Shown here piece after piece: positions 1 through 12,453 of a stretch of DNA of 64,000 nt. The DNA comes from Viscum album (lineage: Eukaryota > Streptophyta > Magnoliopsida > Santalales > Viscaceae). The notes under the pieces were generated by a model that was not told where the DNA came from, did not search any database, and worked only from the letters and a program-made list of their open reading frames with translations. Position numbers and translations under genes: made by a program. Where the stretch lies: the NCBI GenBank assembly GCA_963277665.1, contig OY728121.1, positions 1,655,382,062 to 1,655,446,061 of the forward strand, in the 5' to 3' direction. Numbering within the stretch: position 1 is the stretch's first letter; every line of letters begins with the position of its first letter.

Positions 1-330
1 AGGTTGTCAATACTTAATAATGTGTACTTTTTCTTTATCATAGAATGGTTCTAGAGACGATAATCCATGAAAAGACACAAGCTTCCTCCCACCTTCTTAA
101 AGAACAACACTAGAGCTGCCTAGGGGGACACATTGGGTCTGATGAAACCTTTCTCATAAAGGTCCTCCAACTGAAATCTTATCTCTCATAGATTAGTAGG
201 TTCCATCTAATATTCCGCCGAAGATATCAGAGCAGTCCCATGATGAAAGTCGATGAAGAACTTCATCTTCTGCCTTGGAGGTAGTACCAAAATGTGCTCA
301 ACAAAGACACCCATGTAATCCTTCACAAAT
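1..330 (-). pseudogene. Ty3/gypsy reverse transcriptase start (element C)
   Basis: Read on the minus strand, this is the N-terminal part of a Ty3/gypsy reverse transcriptase. The frame passes through PPRQKMKFFIDFHHGTA, then QLEDLYEKGFIRPNVSP, then a degraded LFFKK..GSLCLFMDYR. These correspond to the family's EVEFTIDL, KGFIRPS.SPWGAPVLFVKKKDGS and LCIDYR.LN blocks. Several stops interrupt it and the catalytic region lies beyond the left edge. The order on this strand (gag, protease, RT) is that of a plant gypsy polyprotein. The enzyme would copy element RNA into cDNA; this copy cannot. Confidence 0.85.
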
Positions 331-559
331 GAAGGAAACCATATTCCTACTGAACCTTCTTATCCAAGGGATATACTCACTAGCTAATGGGTGCTGGGAT
401 GTAGCCTTAGGCTCACAGAACTCACTTTCCCTACCATGAGATCTCTCTGACCAGAAAATGAGAATCCAGTCCCAACAGTGCATAGGCATCTAACTTGTCT
501 GCGGTGAGAGTAAATCTGGGATCAGACCATGGATAGTAAATCCATAACAAATATGATGT

Positions 560-880
560 CATAGGGTTTTAACATGATTTAAAAAATGTCCCATGTGAAC
601 CTATATCTTCTAAGTGATAGATCACACTGCTGAAAGATGAATGATAAAGAAGATGTGTTCTCTGTAGGAACCTCAAGATGAAACTGTTGGGCTAGCACCT
701 CAACTGGAAGCCCCAGATCTCACACTAGGGGTATATAGATAAAGGAATGGATGAAACATGTGTCTACTAATTCTGAATCAAGAGTATAATAAACATAGAT
801 CATACCTCTTATCATATCATGCGCTGCAAGATCATCGACATCCAAATCCTGCTGCTGTTCGCAGCCCTGACCACCAGATC
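560..880 (-). pseudogene. Retroviral-type aspartic protease remnant (element C)
   Basis: Minus-strand remnant of the gypsy polyprotein protease. One frame holds FIHSFI and a following DLGLPVEVL, matching the family's D[ST]G.[ST]HSFI active-site block and GLP segment. A later stretch PYDIIFVMDLLSMV matches the ILGMDWLS motif. The catalytic DSG is blurred to DSELVD. Stops and frame changes show it is dead. It lies between the gag zinc knuckle and the reverse transcriptase, as expected. Confidence 0.65.
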
Positions 881-1059
881 CTTGAGCTTGATGTGGGACA
901 CTTAGTGGTGGTGGTGGAAGGAACTCATAACGGTGTCCACCAAATATAGATCCTCCTACTCCACTTCTAGCTCTTCCTCCCTCAGGACCACCCTGTCCGT
1001 GCTTGGGAGATCCCTAATCACAACATTTCCCCTACCGTGGTGACCCATCAGCTATCTGT

Positions 1060-1996
1060 TTGGGCTGCTCTACACACCTAGTCGGGAAGTCATATGCCAT
1101 GTGAACTTTCCCATCACAAGTAAATAACCACCCCTATTTAGGATGTCTGGCCCCTCTATGTTACCACTAGACACATGCCTGAATCTGATCATGGAAGGAT
1201 AGCCTATGTCGAGATACTGACGCCTTGCATCTACTAGCTGCTGCAGACGACTCAGCTTTGCAACACCCACTGCTAGCCCTAACTATTTGGCATCCCTTTG
1301 ACAAGAGTATCTCAGTAACTAGTTCCCTACCCAACACCTCAGCATAGGTGGAGATTCACAAGGGCACAACATTGGCACAGATCTCTCTACAAATTCCCTG
1401 CTCAAAGTTTTGTGTTTTGAAGTAGCCTTCCTAGACCATGTTAAGGAAGTAACTCATAAGGTTTGTGAAACTTTACACTTACTTTTCCAATATAATACCT
1501 CCCTTCTGTAGCTCTAGAATCTCCTGAATTTGAATTGTGTATAAATAGGATGGGTAGTAATCCTCATCAAACAGTTGTTGGAAGTTGTTCTATGAGATTT
1601 TTGACTCATCATGCATCTGCGTAACAAGGCTCCATTAGCGCCCAAATGTTCTATAGAAAAGGCTAGTTTCTAGTGAAACCACCTGATATTTTAGTGTCTG
1701 GATGAGACTGAATACATAGAGAACTAACTCTAGCCACTTTTCTACTACCTGAGGATCTAGATCGCTTCAGAACCTTTGTGGTCTCTGATGCTGGAACTCG
1801 TGGAGCATGCTAAGCCTGCACGTGTCCTCAGCCTGCTTTTTTGGAATAATATACTACTTGATGGGGGATGTGATGCTACCTTCCCACCAGGGGGAAGGGG
1901 ATCTTGGGATAGAGACTGAATTGAGACCTCATCTCTCATCAGATCATCATCACAAACTGAGGCTAGTATTCTGGTTGATTGTTGTTGCGGAGGCAT
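1060..1996 (-). pseudogene. Gypsy gag remnant (element C)
   Basis: Minus-strand gag region of element C. The likely start is the ATG ending at 1996, giving MPPQQQSTRIL, a basic and glutamine-rich beginning common in chromovirus gag. Around 1085-1135 one frame reads like a worn CCHC knuckle (WESSHGI), the usual end of gag. The capsid part between is too mutated to follow in one frame. Gag forms the particle that packages the element RNA. Assignment rests mainly on position between the LTR-side leader and protease/RT. Confidence 0.55.
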
Positions 1997-2032
1997 ATTG
2001 AAATTTTTCAGGGAGTACCACAGTCAGATGAT

Positions 2033-2034
<2 letters not shown>

Positions 2035-2071
<37 letters not shown>
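2035..2071. repeat. (AT)n microsatellite
   Basis: About 18 uninterrupted AT dinucleotides lie in the leader of element C, just upstream (on the minus strand) of its gag start. Similar shorter AT runs occur near 3032-3051, 6430-6450 and 22666-22690. Confidence 0.95.
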
Positions 2072-2073
<2 letters not shown>

Positions 2074-2195
2074 ACCACAATGGGGAGCTCACTCATGAAT
2101 TAAAACCGATTAATCAATCCTATATGATGCATGTACCTTTTAACCCTTGTAAAAAATGTCTCTGCATGTCAAGTCGAAAATAAGGTATTCAATTT

Positions 2196-5100
2196 CCTAG
2201 TGAATAGATACGTCGGTCGCTAAACAATCATTGGATTCCCTAGCCTGAGAGCTACACTTAAGACACTTCGACACTAAGCCAACCTATATATGCCACGGGG
2301 TGGTGAAAAATGTCCAACGCATAACTAAATTGGGGAGGATTTTTCCTAAGTACCTGTACACACACACACACATCCAACTCGACGAGATAGTGTAGAGAGA
2401 AAGAGTAAAAGATGCAACACTACTATAAAATAAACGAAGCTTGCATGAACCACTAGACAATACAAAAGTAAAATAGTGAAAACTAAAAATTAAAGGTTAA
2501 AAATACACACCCAACTAGAAATATGACCCAAACTGAAAAAAATAGAAAATAAAATAGATGAGAGAGCCCAGCTCCAGAATCCCAAGCTATGATCACCATA
2601 CACGGTCTAAGAACCCAGTATCCCTAAGCTTCTTTGGATTCACAGTAGACCTGTCCATCTTGTGTATAAGACATGATACGTGTGGGGAAATCCCATTCAT
2701 GGGTGAGTGTAAAAATACCTAGTAGGACACCCTGAATGCTGAAAGAGGAGCTGTAAGAGGTACAATAGAGGGGAAATGTAGTAGATAGAACAAGGTACAA
2801 TCAAAGAGTACAACTTATCCTAAAAAATAGTGAATTTAAGATCATCCTAGCACAAGGGGATAAATACGGTGAGTTGGTGAACTACCCATCGAGTCTTTGC
2901 CTCCTATAATAGGAGAGTAGATACATCCAACCATAAGAAGCTAAAGACAGAAATCACATGGCATACCCCATGCGTCTTCACCTCTCCTATAAGGAGGGTA
3001 ACCAAATACAAGATGTGGATATGAAAGAAGGATATATATATATATATATATTCTCAATCAAATAAGCCCAAAAGAGAGAGTAAGGTGATCTCCATCTCTC
3101 AACTCATCCCAAGAAGAATATTTTCCAACAGTTACAAAAGTCCAATAAAGTTTCCCAATATATCACATGTATTCCCTCAACACACAAGTATAAGGAACTC
3201 ATTCACCACACCTTGAAATAATTTGATTTGGGAGGCACAAACTCACCCACACGATTTTGGTCACGTCTCAAAAATGCATCTTAGTGGAAAAGTGTCCCTC
3301 TTCCTCATGAGTCCATAGCTACATCAATCCATTCCTCTTCACTATGTTGTATAATCGACTGGTCATAATTTATAGTTAGAGGATTCATGCACTGCTACAA
3401 CAGGAGGGTTCCACTCTGATAGTCAATGGAGCACCCATGTGCTGCCTAGAAGGAGGGTTCCACTTCGATGGTAGAGGATCCATTCCCAGCCCAGCTGGAG
3501 GGATCCACTTTAAAAGTCTGTAAAGGAACCATTCCCTTTGCTTACTGGAGAGTTCCACTCTAGGATTTAGTAGAGGACCCATGTCCAGCCCAGCTGGAGG
3601 GTTCCACTCTAAAGTCATTGAGGACCCATGTCCAACCCAGTTGGAGGGCTCCACTATAAAAATAATTAAGGACCTATTCCCAGTCTATCTGGAGGGTTCC
3701 ACTCTAGAAGTCATCAAGGACCATTCCCAGTCCAGCTGGATGGTTCCACTCAGGAGTAAGCCTCTAGTTATCCTGCCTGACCACTACCATCATCGTGCAT
3801 TACCTCAAAAGGTTACATTCCCATAACATTTCACATCACATCTCCAAAGTCACAACCCAGGGCACCATCACATTCTATGTGGGAAAAAAATTTGAATAGG
3901 TTACTTGTGGGAAAAAATCCGAGTTCAAACGAAGGAGATACAAATGATAGAAGTTTTCTCAAAAGAGTTCAAGGGGTATGCGATGTGTGAGGGGACCCAC
4001 AAAGTAAGTGGTCCCACTCCACCACTTGGTCATGTCCCTGGAGAGCACATGGTTTCCTTCCCATTTATTATTAAGCACTGTGTAGGTAGGCTACATGGTG
4101 TGTCTGGGATAACCGAGGCTAGGGGTCATGTTATGCTCCCCATGTCCATGTACTAAAGTACACGACTGTGTATCGGACCCCATGTACCTCCACATGGGTT
4201 TCCATACATATGACCCATCACATGGTTTGTCCAATTTTGAATGGGGTACATGGCGTGTGAGGGTGAATACACACTATTTCCTCCCCAAGATTTATCAAAC
4301 CCTATCCACTACCATGAAAGGGCTACATGCTGTGTGTTCATCTTGGAACACATCGTATAGTTTTATTTTTTTTAGAACTCCCAAATCTAATCTTTTCTCC
4401 TCAATTAGAGCCTTACCACTTCAGATATGGCGCAAAACTCATCTAAAATCCATGGATATAGACATAAAACCTGATTTCAGGCCTCCACTCACTAGAAATC
4501 GTCCTGCGTTTGTCATGGGGGTTTCTTCGTTCAAACCAAACACTCCTGTGCTTCCCACCATTGAAGATATATCCTAAAATCATCAAATATATCATCCTTG
4601 AACTAAAATGTTTCTGAATATGTGCTTATTTGATCAAATCATTCTTGTTTTTTTGATATACTATGAATCTGGGGGTCTGATCGTGCTCAGCACCTCTTGG
4701 AATAGAAGAATTGGGACTACGGGGATCTGACCGGTAAAGAAATTGAATAATGAAGGGGGAAAAGTATAATAAAAAGGGTTAATTTAACGAGGCCAAGAGT
4801 TCTTGTCCAATCGATCAATAATGGGGATTCTAGATTAGAAAAACAAATGAAAATGAATAATTTTTTTACTTGGGAACATACAGAGGTTGAACAAGGGAAC
4901 ATATTGAAGAACAAGACCAATCTGCTCAATTCAATTTAATTAGGGGAATAAAAACACTAATTGATGATTCCTACCTCTAAAATATATTGTTTATGAAGAA
5001 TGTGTTCACCAACAACTCGAATGAATCCGCTGCATCCTGATCTAATCCGATACAGAGTTTTTTCATCGTTCAATTGAGATCCACCATGGGAAGGGGAAAG

Positions 5101-5485
5101 AGGTATCTCACCAGTGATTTTAGAATTATGATTTAAATATGGAAAATTATCCATAATGATATATTTATAAACATATCATTAGATCAAAATGAATTGATTA
5201 ATTAATTTGTATAATTAATTAATCCACTTAAACAAACCTCCAATGAGTGAGAGGTCTGAACGTCTTACGCCAAATCATTTTATGTCACGCTTAGGGTATA
5301 AAATTCATTCCTTACTCAACTATGGCCTCAAATTTCTAATCCGATCTACTATTTAGGATTATCCCATTTTCTTTAAGAAGCTGCACATAATATAAAATTC
5401 ATTTAATATTTTTGTAAAAGTAATTCCAGGAAAACCGGGTCTTGGAATTGCACGTTAGTTTTGGAAATATATATAGAAATATTTC
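2196..5485 (-). repeat. 5' LTR of gypsy element C (reverse orientation)
   Basis: On the minus strand this region runs collinear with the 3' LTR of element B. Shared landmarks include a block with GCAATTCCAAGACCCGG near 5440 (B: 37025-37055), ACATTCTTCATAAAC near 5000 (B: about 37470), GGTGTCCTACTAGGTATTTT near 2720 (B: 39225-39250), and a GT-rich run near 2360 (B: about 39590). C and B are therefore related long-LTR gypsy families. The right edge is set by the last clear match to the LTR start; the left edge is uncertain by tens of bases, and no clean primer-binding site was found. Confidence 0.7.
3403..3785. repeat. Tandem repeat, about 48-bp unit, eight copies
   Basis: A GGAGGGTTCCACTC-type block recurs at 3403, 3452, 3497, 3547, 3596, 3643, 3691 and 3738, giving spacings of 45-50 bp. 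Units diverge between these blocks but keep a GACCCATTCCCAGCCCAGCT-like segment. The array lies inside the LTR of element C. The matching part of element B's LTR has no comparable array. Confidence 0.85.
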
Positions 5486-7629
5486 AAAGTCTTGCAAGGA
5501 AGAAACCAGATCACTAAACCTATCCTATGGGAATACGTGACCCAAAAGTGCCTAAAGAAATCATATGTTGGTACTAACCAATATATAATCCTTCCACAAT
5601 CTGTCAATATCTCAAAAGTAACCCATAGTAGCGCCACATACACTATGGTCACTTATGTACCTTTCTCAATGCACCAAAGGGTCCCAATATTTCAAGTTTG
5701 TCAAAATCCATTTCAAAACCATGCTTTTAGAAATTCCAAAAATGTCCCTCCCCTCACGTATGAATGACTTACCGTCTCCACATAGCGATGTAATTTGTTT
5801 TTCATTGTCATTTCACTTAGATGATTGTAAATATGGAACAATTGAAAATATATGATATTTTTGAAATAAATATGATTTTTAAGTATAATATCATATATAC
5901 CTTCTTACCTTCTAATTTGTTTGAAAATGATAATGTCAGTCATTCATATGTGTGGACCACCACCACCACGAAGCAATATGATCTGTTTTTTTATTTTTAT
6001 TTTATATGGATGATAATAAGCATATATTTAATAAATATATACTATGTATATTTATAATAATGATTTTTTAAAGGTGAATTATTATTTACCTATTTTTTTC
6101 ATCTGTCGAAAAATGAAAACAACGTTTATACGTATGTTTGGCCCACCATCTCAATAAACGGTGTCATTCGTTTTTCTATCTATAAATTTTATGGATAACT
6201 CTAAATATGTATATAATAAATATATATGATATTTATATCATTATTAAAAAAAATCAGATGATGGAATCATGATAAAAGTATAAGGACTAAAACTACTGAA
6301 CCTAAACATACTTGGAAAACGAAGCAGTTATTACCTAGAACAACAATTTTAACAAAAAATTTTTAACAAACAAGTGGTAAAAGTATATAAGTAAATAATA
6401 TGTGGAATTATATATATGAATATGGTTTTGAAATATATATATATATATATGATAAATATATATTTATTATATAATATGTTCAAACACATACTAAAAAGGT
6501 TGAACTAGCAGTAAAGCTTTTCTCATCTCACTTTTACTTATATGAGACATATGTCATATTGATCACTTGTTTATTTTCAGTGGTGTATATATTAAACCTT
6601 TGATATGTTATATCATGAATATATTTTTATTCATGGTATTGAAATTTTCATTTTATGTTATTTATTTCATGGGTATTTTGATTCAAAAGCTACCAAAGCA
6701 GTAATGGTTTCTTGGGCAATCTCATCATTATTCAGGATTGTTTATGTTTAAGTATCCCTTAGAGAAACTTATTGATATTTCTATCTAAAAACCAATATAA
6801 TTTATTCTCCTCTAGTTAATCATATACTTTTAAATTAATATTTCAATTTTCCACACTTTGTTACTTAAAATGATTGAGAAAATGTTTTTATGAAAAACTG
6901 GCTTTATTTCTCAGTTCGCTCGAGAAATATTATTATTATATACTCATGTTTTCTAAAAGTATTTTCAATAATGTTTTAAAAATTATTAAAATGATTTATT
7001 AAAGACAATTTTTAATTTTGTTTTACTGTCTACAAAATTTTTTCAATGGAATATTCTTTTCATTTTATGAACGATGTACTTTTGACCTTTTTATAATAGT
7101 GTTAAATGATTATTTTTAACTTATGTGGCATGTACAAAGTTACCCAATGTCATGAATGACCTTTGCTTTGAATATTCCTTTAAGTGTTTTCATGATTCAT
7201 TTTAATGAAATTTTTTCCCTAATATTCTAGAAATTCTTTATTTTAAAAAGTGATTTACAAATGAAAACCTTATGTTCTTTTACAATATTTTAAATGAAAT
7301 TTATATGGTATTTCTATTAATCAATGAAAAAAAATCTTATTTTACTCATGATATGCTATGAATGTATTGTAATGATACTATCATTATTATTTATCCAGAT
7401 GTTTTATGACTAGTTTGACCAGGGATGTACTATTTTTATATCATTATCCATATTAATCTATATGGTTTATGATTATATTTATTGATTGAGAAATTTATTA
7501 ACCTTTTGTATGCTATTTTTTCAATATGAATTTTTATGTTGATTATGTTTCCCCCCTTTTATATAAGGAATGAATTAGACTTAGTAAATAATGGGTGAGA
7601 CCCACTAAAACCCCTCTATGAATTTTTAA
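5486..7629. other. AT-rich sequence without recognisable gene
   Basis: This stretch separates element C from the CACTA nest. It is AT-rich with short open frames only, and none resembles a known family. It contains a degenerate tandem duplication (5865-6243) and AT microsatellite tracts. I see no further terminal repeats or RNA gene. Confidence 0.7.
5865..6243 (+). repeat. Degenerate direct duplication, about 190 bp each
   Basis: Two adjacent copies (about 5865-6057 and 6058-6243) share an ordered set of blocks: AATATGATTTTTAA/AATAATGATTTTTTAAA; a TGAAAATGATAATG/TGAAAATGAAAACAA block; GTGTGGACCACCA versus GTTTGGCCCACCA; and an ending rich in AATAAATATATA. Divergence is high, so the duplication is old. 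Confidence 0.55.
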
Positions 7630-7799
7630 CACTATTGAAAACTTATAGTATACCCACCGTTTGGAATCATAGGTATATCCCAAAAAACCTTGGGTATAGG
7701 CTACTATACCCACGGTTCATAGAAATATGGGTTATTAAGTCTTCAGTATAACTTTGAGCTATAACCACAGTTTAAAAAATATATTTCATAGTTATGAAC
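7630..7799 (+). repeat. Left terminus of CACTA O with subterminal repeats
   Basis: Contains the CACTA end and several copies of a TATACCCACGGTT-like motif in both orientations (for example near 7654-7667, 7680-7700, 7710-7722 and 7760-7773). In characterised CACTA elements such arrays bind the TNPA protein. The array is cut off at about 7800 by the start of element A. Confidence 0.65.
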
Positions 7800-9352
7800 T
7801 GATAACATTAATATCTTCAATTATTTTAATTTTAGTTTTAAGGTTTTTATTCCAAAAAATGTGTTATTTTTTTGTAAATTATCATATTTTATGGTTTAAA
7901 AGTATTTTTGAGGTTAATTACTAAAATAAACTATTTTGGATTTAAATTGTTTTATTTTTATTTTTTATTTGATCCAAAACTTTTTATTTTATTATACAAA
8001 TTGAAAAATTATTCTTTTTTTTATGTTTATAGGTTCATTAGGATCAATTTCATCCTTCTCGACCCAAAGCTCAATCCATAATTTGAAGGCCCAAATCTAG
8101 CTCAAAATTCCGGCCTCAAAAACTCTGTACTGATCTGGATATTTTTTATGTTGGGCCCATAACTCATAAAGGGATGGTCTAAATGTGATGAAATTATACA
8201 AGGACATGGAAATAATATGAATGAACAAGTTTAATTAAGTTGTATGTTCCCGAATCTTTCATTCTTAGGGTCATTAATGCATGGGAACTCAATGCATTGG
8301 AATACAAACAGTCAGCTTGGGAAGAATACATATAGAGAGTAAAATGGTTGTAAATCTATCCACACTAGGAAAAATAAGCTCAAAATTTTTGGTTTTAAAG
8401 ATAATAGATATAAAAATATCATTTAATAAGTAAAGATTCCCATATTCTATCATTAAATAGGTCTACCACGTTTAATATTTCGGAGGATATTTTTGGAGAG
8501 AAATTTTCACACCCTCTCCTTATAAAAATGTACGCCTTATTTTAAAAGTGTTAACACTATAAGGGACCATTTTCTCTAGGTTAGTCTTTTATTTTATTTT
8601 ATTTACATTCTGTAATTTCATTTCATGTTTTAATTTAAGTGTTCTCATTTCTATCCTTTTCTTTATCTCTCTTTTTTTATTCCCTTGTTTTCTTATTGTG
8701 AACTATTATACTCATGATAATGATTAGATAACCTGAGGAAGTTCTTGGGGGAGTAATTCAGTGTTGAACCCAAGTATTTGAGCATTCATTTTTAATTTTT
8801 AATATTTTTTATAGTTAGGTCAAAGGGGATCTTAGTGTAAAAGGTTCCTTTATCTCTCCACTTTCTACTTGAGGCTTAGCTTTCACTTCTACTGTATTCT
8901 CCCTTAATCTAGGAGGTGGATGTGTAGTCTCTTAGCAATCATTGAGATCACCATTTATTCACAACCATAAGAATAAGAGTATGTTCACACATAGGATTGA
9001 GTGTGTTCACAATGTAAATTTGAAACTAATAATAAGACAATGAAGGTTTAATCAGGGTGATTCTTTCAAGATTATTTCCTTTCTACTAACATCGTTTTGT
9101 CTACATTTATTCTGTTTGAATTTCATTTGCATGTTTAGTTTTAGTAATTATTTTTCACATTTAATTTGGTAATGCATTTTCAATTCTCAAAACTCCATTT
9201 TTTGGTTTTATTTCATAAATAAAAATATATAAGTGAATTAGAAGTATTGAGTGACTGACCACAAAATCTACTCTAGAGAACAACCCAGGTCACCCCTATG
9301 TTGTACTTAGTTATAAATATTTTTGAGAGCACACTCAACAAAGCTTCATCAA
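7800..9352 (+). repeat. 5' LTR of element A
   Basis: Matches 39915-41445 in order along its length. Shared blocks include AATGTGTTATTTTT (7858 / 39974), ATTGAAAAATTATTCTTTT (8002 / 40117), CAGATCTGGA-like (8132 / 40243), ATGTTGGG.CCATA (8148 / 40261), GGAGTAATT.AGTGT near 8750 / 40860, GAGGCTTAGCTTTCACTTCT (8870 / 40983) and GTACTTAGTTATAA (9303 / 41398). The probable start is TG at 7800 and the end is near CATCA at 9352. Divergence between the copies is obvious by eye, so the insertion is old. Confidence 0.85.
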
Positions 9353-9354
9353 AT

Positions 9355-9372
9355 TGGAATCATTTATGGGGA
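9355..9372 (+). promoter_or_regulatory. Primer-binding site of element A (tRNA-Asp type, degraded)
   Basis: TTGGAATCATTTATGGGGAT directly follows the LTR and aligns with the TGGCGCCGTTGCCGGGGA site used by Athila/Tat elements; the less degraded site of element E is at 49302. Several positions are mutated. Confidence 0.5.
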
Positions 9373-12078
9373 TCAAAGTGGTCTTCACTCACTATTTTTA
9401 TTGATATTTTTTAAATAATTTTCCTTTAATTAAATAATAGTAAGAAATCATAAATTTCAAAAACTAAAAAAAATATTCTTTGTTCATGATGTATTTTAAT
9501 TCAAATTATTATGCATGGACTGACCAATATTAGGTGTAAGAAAAAGTTTACAATGATATTTATATTCATTTACAAAGTATTAGTGATAAATTCAAAACTT
9601 GGAGAGACAAATAGAATGGATTGTTGAATATGTACGCACATCCAAGGATTAATTCAAATTTGAGATAGAATCAGAACCAAAAAGAGTGGTGGAAGAGATT
9701 TTACCAATCATTTTTTATATCAAAGAACCTAAGGTAGGTGAGAACGATCTACTAAAGCAATTAATCACACCATCATGCACTCAACAATTTATTGAGGAGG
9801 TCTTTGAAGAAAACATGCAAGATGATATACTTATGGTAGAGTAATATTTTTTTGGAAGAATCCTAGAATAGATTTGTTGATGATAACTTGAAACTTGATC
9901 TTCCCATCCTTGATAAAGAAAAATCAGCACATTTATAACTTTATCTTTCTTTGGAAGATGAAAATGAATATGAACCTACTAATATGTATTTGTCAATAGT
10001 ACTCATAGAAGAGATTAATTTTCAAGATGACTTACTTGAAAGGGAATATTTATTTATTGATTTTTCATGTTTTAATCTTATTAAATCTGCATTATTTTCT
10101 GACTTCTATTTTTTCTAAATTTTCTGATACAACATAAATGGAGCAGGCATTGGATGTAAAGGAATATACCCCTGAATTGGTGGTGATTTAAGAATAATAA
10201 GATCTATACAATATGGTTATGGTAGGAATACATCCTCAACATCAATTTTCATATTATATGGAGGAGGACACCACAAAAGTCGATTGGGATCACCCCTATT
10301 TTCTTTTCCCTCTCACTTTAGACCTTAAATTTTCAATTACATCTTTATTGGGGGTTGGGAATTTTATTATCTTATTTGGGGTTATCCAATAATAGTTTTT
10401 ACTCATGGAAACTAGGAAAAGTCACATGTGGTGGTTCATCTCAAAGAAACCACAACCACCTTCTGATTGGGGACAAACTTCTGCAACTACCTCATTAGGG
10501 GCAGTAAAATCCCAGCACCTACTTGGGGGGTCTAAACCAAGAATTATCCATTTTCTATCACCTTTATATTTCTTTTTCTTTATTTTTATTATGTATTTTA
10601 ATTTATTTCTTATAGTTTTAATGTGGTAGAATTTCGATCCTAACTCAAGGACCACACTGAAAAATAAATTAGGTTGTGTCTTTCCTTTTCTTTAATTTAT
10701 TTGCTACATAATTTAAATTCTGCATGAAAAACTTTCTTGATCTTATTTGAGTTAAAAATTGGGTACTACATGGTATAAGCATGTGGGAGGGATTTCAATA
10801 TGTTCTTAGGTATTTTTTGTGTGCTTTTATATATTTTTCTTGTATTTTTATAAATTTTTAATTTTTTCTTTTTTTGGTATGTTTTTAGGATTCTTGTTCT
10901 GAATTGAATAGTTTGGAAAATCAAATATGTCTTTGTATTTTTGGTACATTTATTAATTTGAAATTTTGAGGATTTAAATGATTACTGAATGGATTTTTTT
11001 CTTGATTTGCAATATTTTCATTTGTAAAAGTTTGATAGGGAAACTCTTGTGCACTAGTACAATCCAAATTGAATATCTTTCCCAACCTGAGAGGTTTCTA
11101 AAACTATTTGATATATTATTTTAATTTCTATTTTTCTTGAGAGTCTTGATACATGTTGTGTTATCCAGAACTTATTGTTTTTCTATTTCTCAAATCTTTT
11201 AGAGTTCATGTAATGAGTCAAGTATGATTGAGGCACCACTTTGTAATCACTTTGTGCATTCAACTCTAATTTTGTACTTCTTTTCCATCTAACCTTTATT
11301 AATACCCAAGTATCCATGAAATAACTTATTAATAATCTATATAATAAGGCATTTATCCCTTTCTAACCTGCTCTAGAAGTTAAATTCATGACTATTGTTG
11401 AACCCAAGTGTGGGGGAGGGAGAGAATGGGTTCTATTTTTCTTTCCTGAAGAATCTATTTGAGTTGAATTAAAAGTGTTATCATATTTATTACTTCTATG
11501 GTGGAAGAAATTTCATGATGGAAATATGGATGGGTTTCCAAAATGTCATTACAAATTTGGTTCGGGTGTTTACTAATTTTTTGAAGATCAAAAGTTACCT
11601 CTCTTTTCCTAAAAAATTTGATTCTGAAGAGAAATCCAGATCTAAATTGAAGTTGAAACAAAGATAAAAATTAGGTAAAAGGGGGATGAAATTTATCATT
11701 GATACTAAAATTAAAAGTGTGAAATTCATAAATAAATATTTTTTTTGAGGTGATTCATTTTTGAGTAGATTTAGGAGCACTCCATTCCTGAGAAAAACTA
11801 TTTTCATTCATTTACTTCACTTTAGAGCATAACCCTCCTCATTCTGCCTTAGATGTTTTTACATTTAAAACATTTCAACCATATTTCTTAGAAAAACCCA
11901 TGAAAAAGACCTCAAAATTGAAAAATATATGAATCTATGAAGTGGATATACTAGGAGGATAGTAAACCCATATAGATCACACATGTTCTTCAAAGCGAGA
12001 AAATCTCCACATTAAAAATCCTTGAGTGAGAGGGAAATATTTTTTTGGGGAGGTAGGTATGAAATGCATGTGAGTATT
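9373..12078 (+). other. Internal region of element A, left part
   Basis: Occupies the position of gag, but no capsid, zinc-knuckle, protease or RT motif is visible. A plus-strand frame at about 9655-9840 stays open for some 60 codons (including VVEEILPIIFYIKEPKVGEN) and is acidic; I cannot assign it. Around 11400-11425 an AAGTGTGGGGGAGGGAG tract resembles the purine tracts found in Athila elements. The rest is AT-rich with short frames. Confidence 0.5.
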
Positions 12079-12446
12079 AACATTATAAAATATTGGATTT
12101 TCCATGATTTTTTTTAGATATTATACGGATTGATTTTGAGATCAGGCACTGAGAGGAAATGCGATTCCGAGGCCAGGTGTTCCTGAGTTAAATGTTTGAA
12201 AAATATCAAAATATTAAATATTATGCATGAAGATTTTTCCTAAAAAAGTTAAATAACTTCTAAATGGGTGACCAAATAAGAAATATGAGGAAAACATTGA
12301 TTTAAAAATAGTGTATTTACATTATTTGTGAGCTAAAATTGGTCGGAGTGGGTCATTTTTGAAAAAGTTGTTGGGGGTGCGAAATTAATAAAAAAATTTG
12401 AACTTAAGAATTTATTTTATTTTCTTCAGTGTAGAAATATACTCCC

Positions 12447-12453
12447 TATATAA
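12447..12453 (+). promoter_or_regulatory. Candidate TATA box in LTR of element B
   Basis: TATATAA within CTCCCTATATAATTTT, conserved in the 3' LTR at 37309-37315. It is the best core-promoter candidate in this LTR for transcription of the element RNA. Confidence 0.45.

Noticed and set aside
4128..4577. 149-codon plus-strand frame
   Set aside because: It lies antisense inside the LTR of element C, has no motif, and is not conserved as a frame in the related LTR of B.
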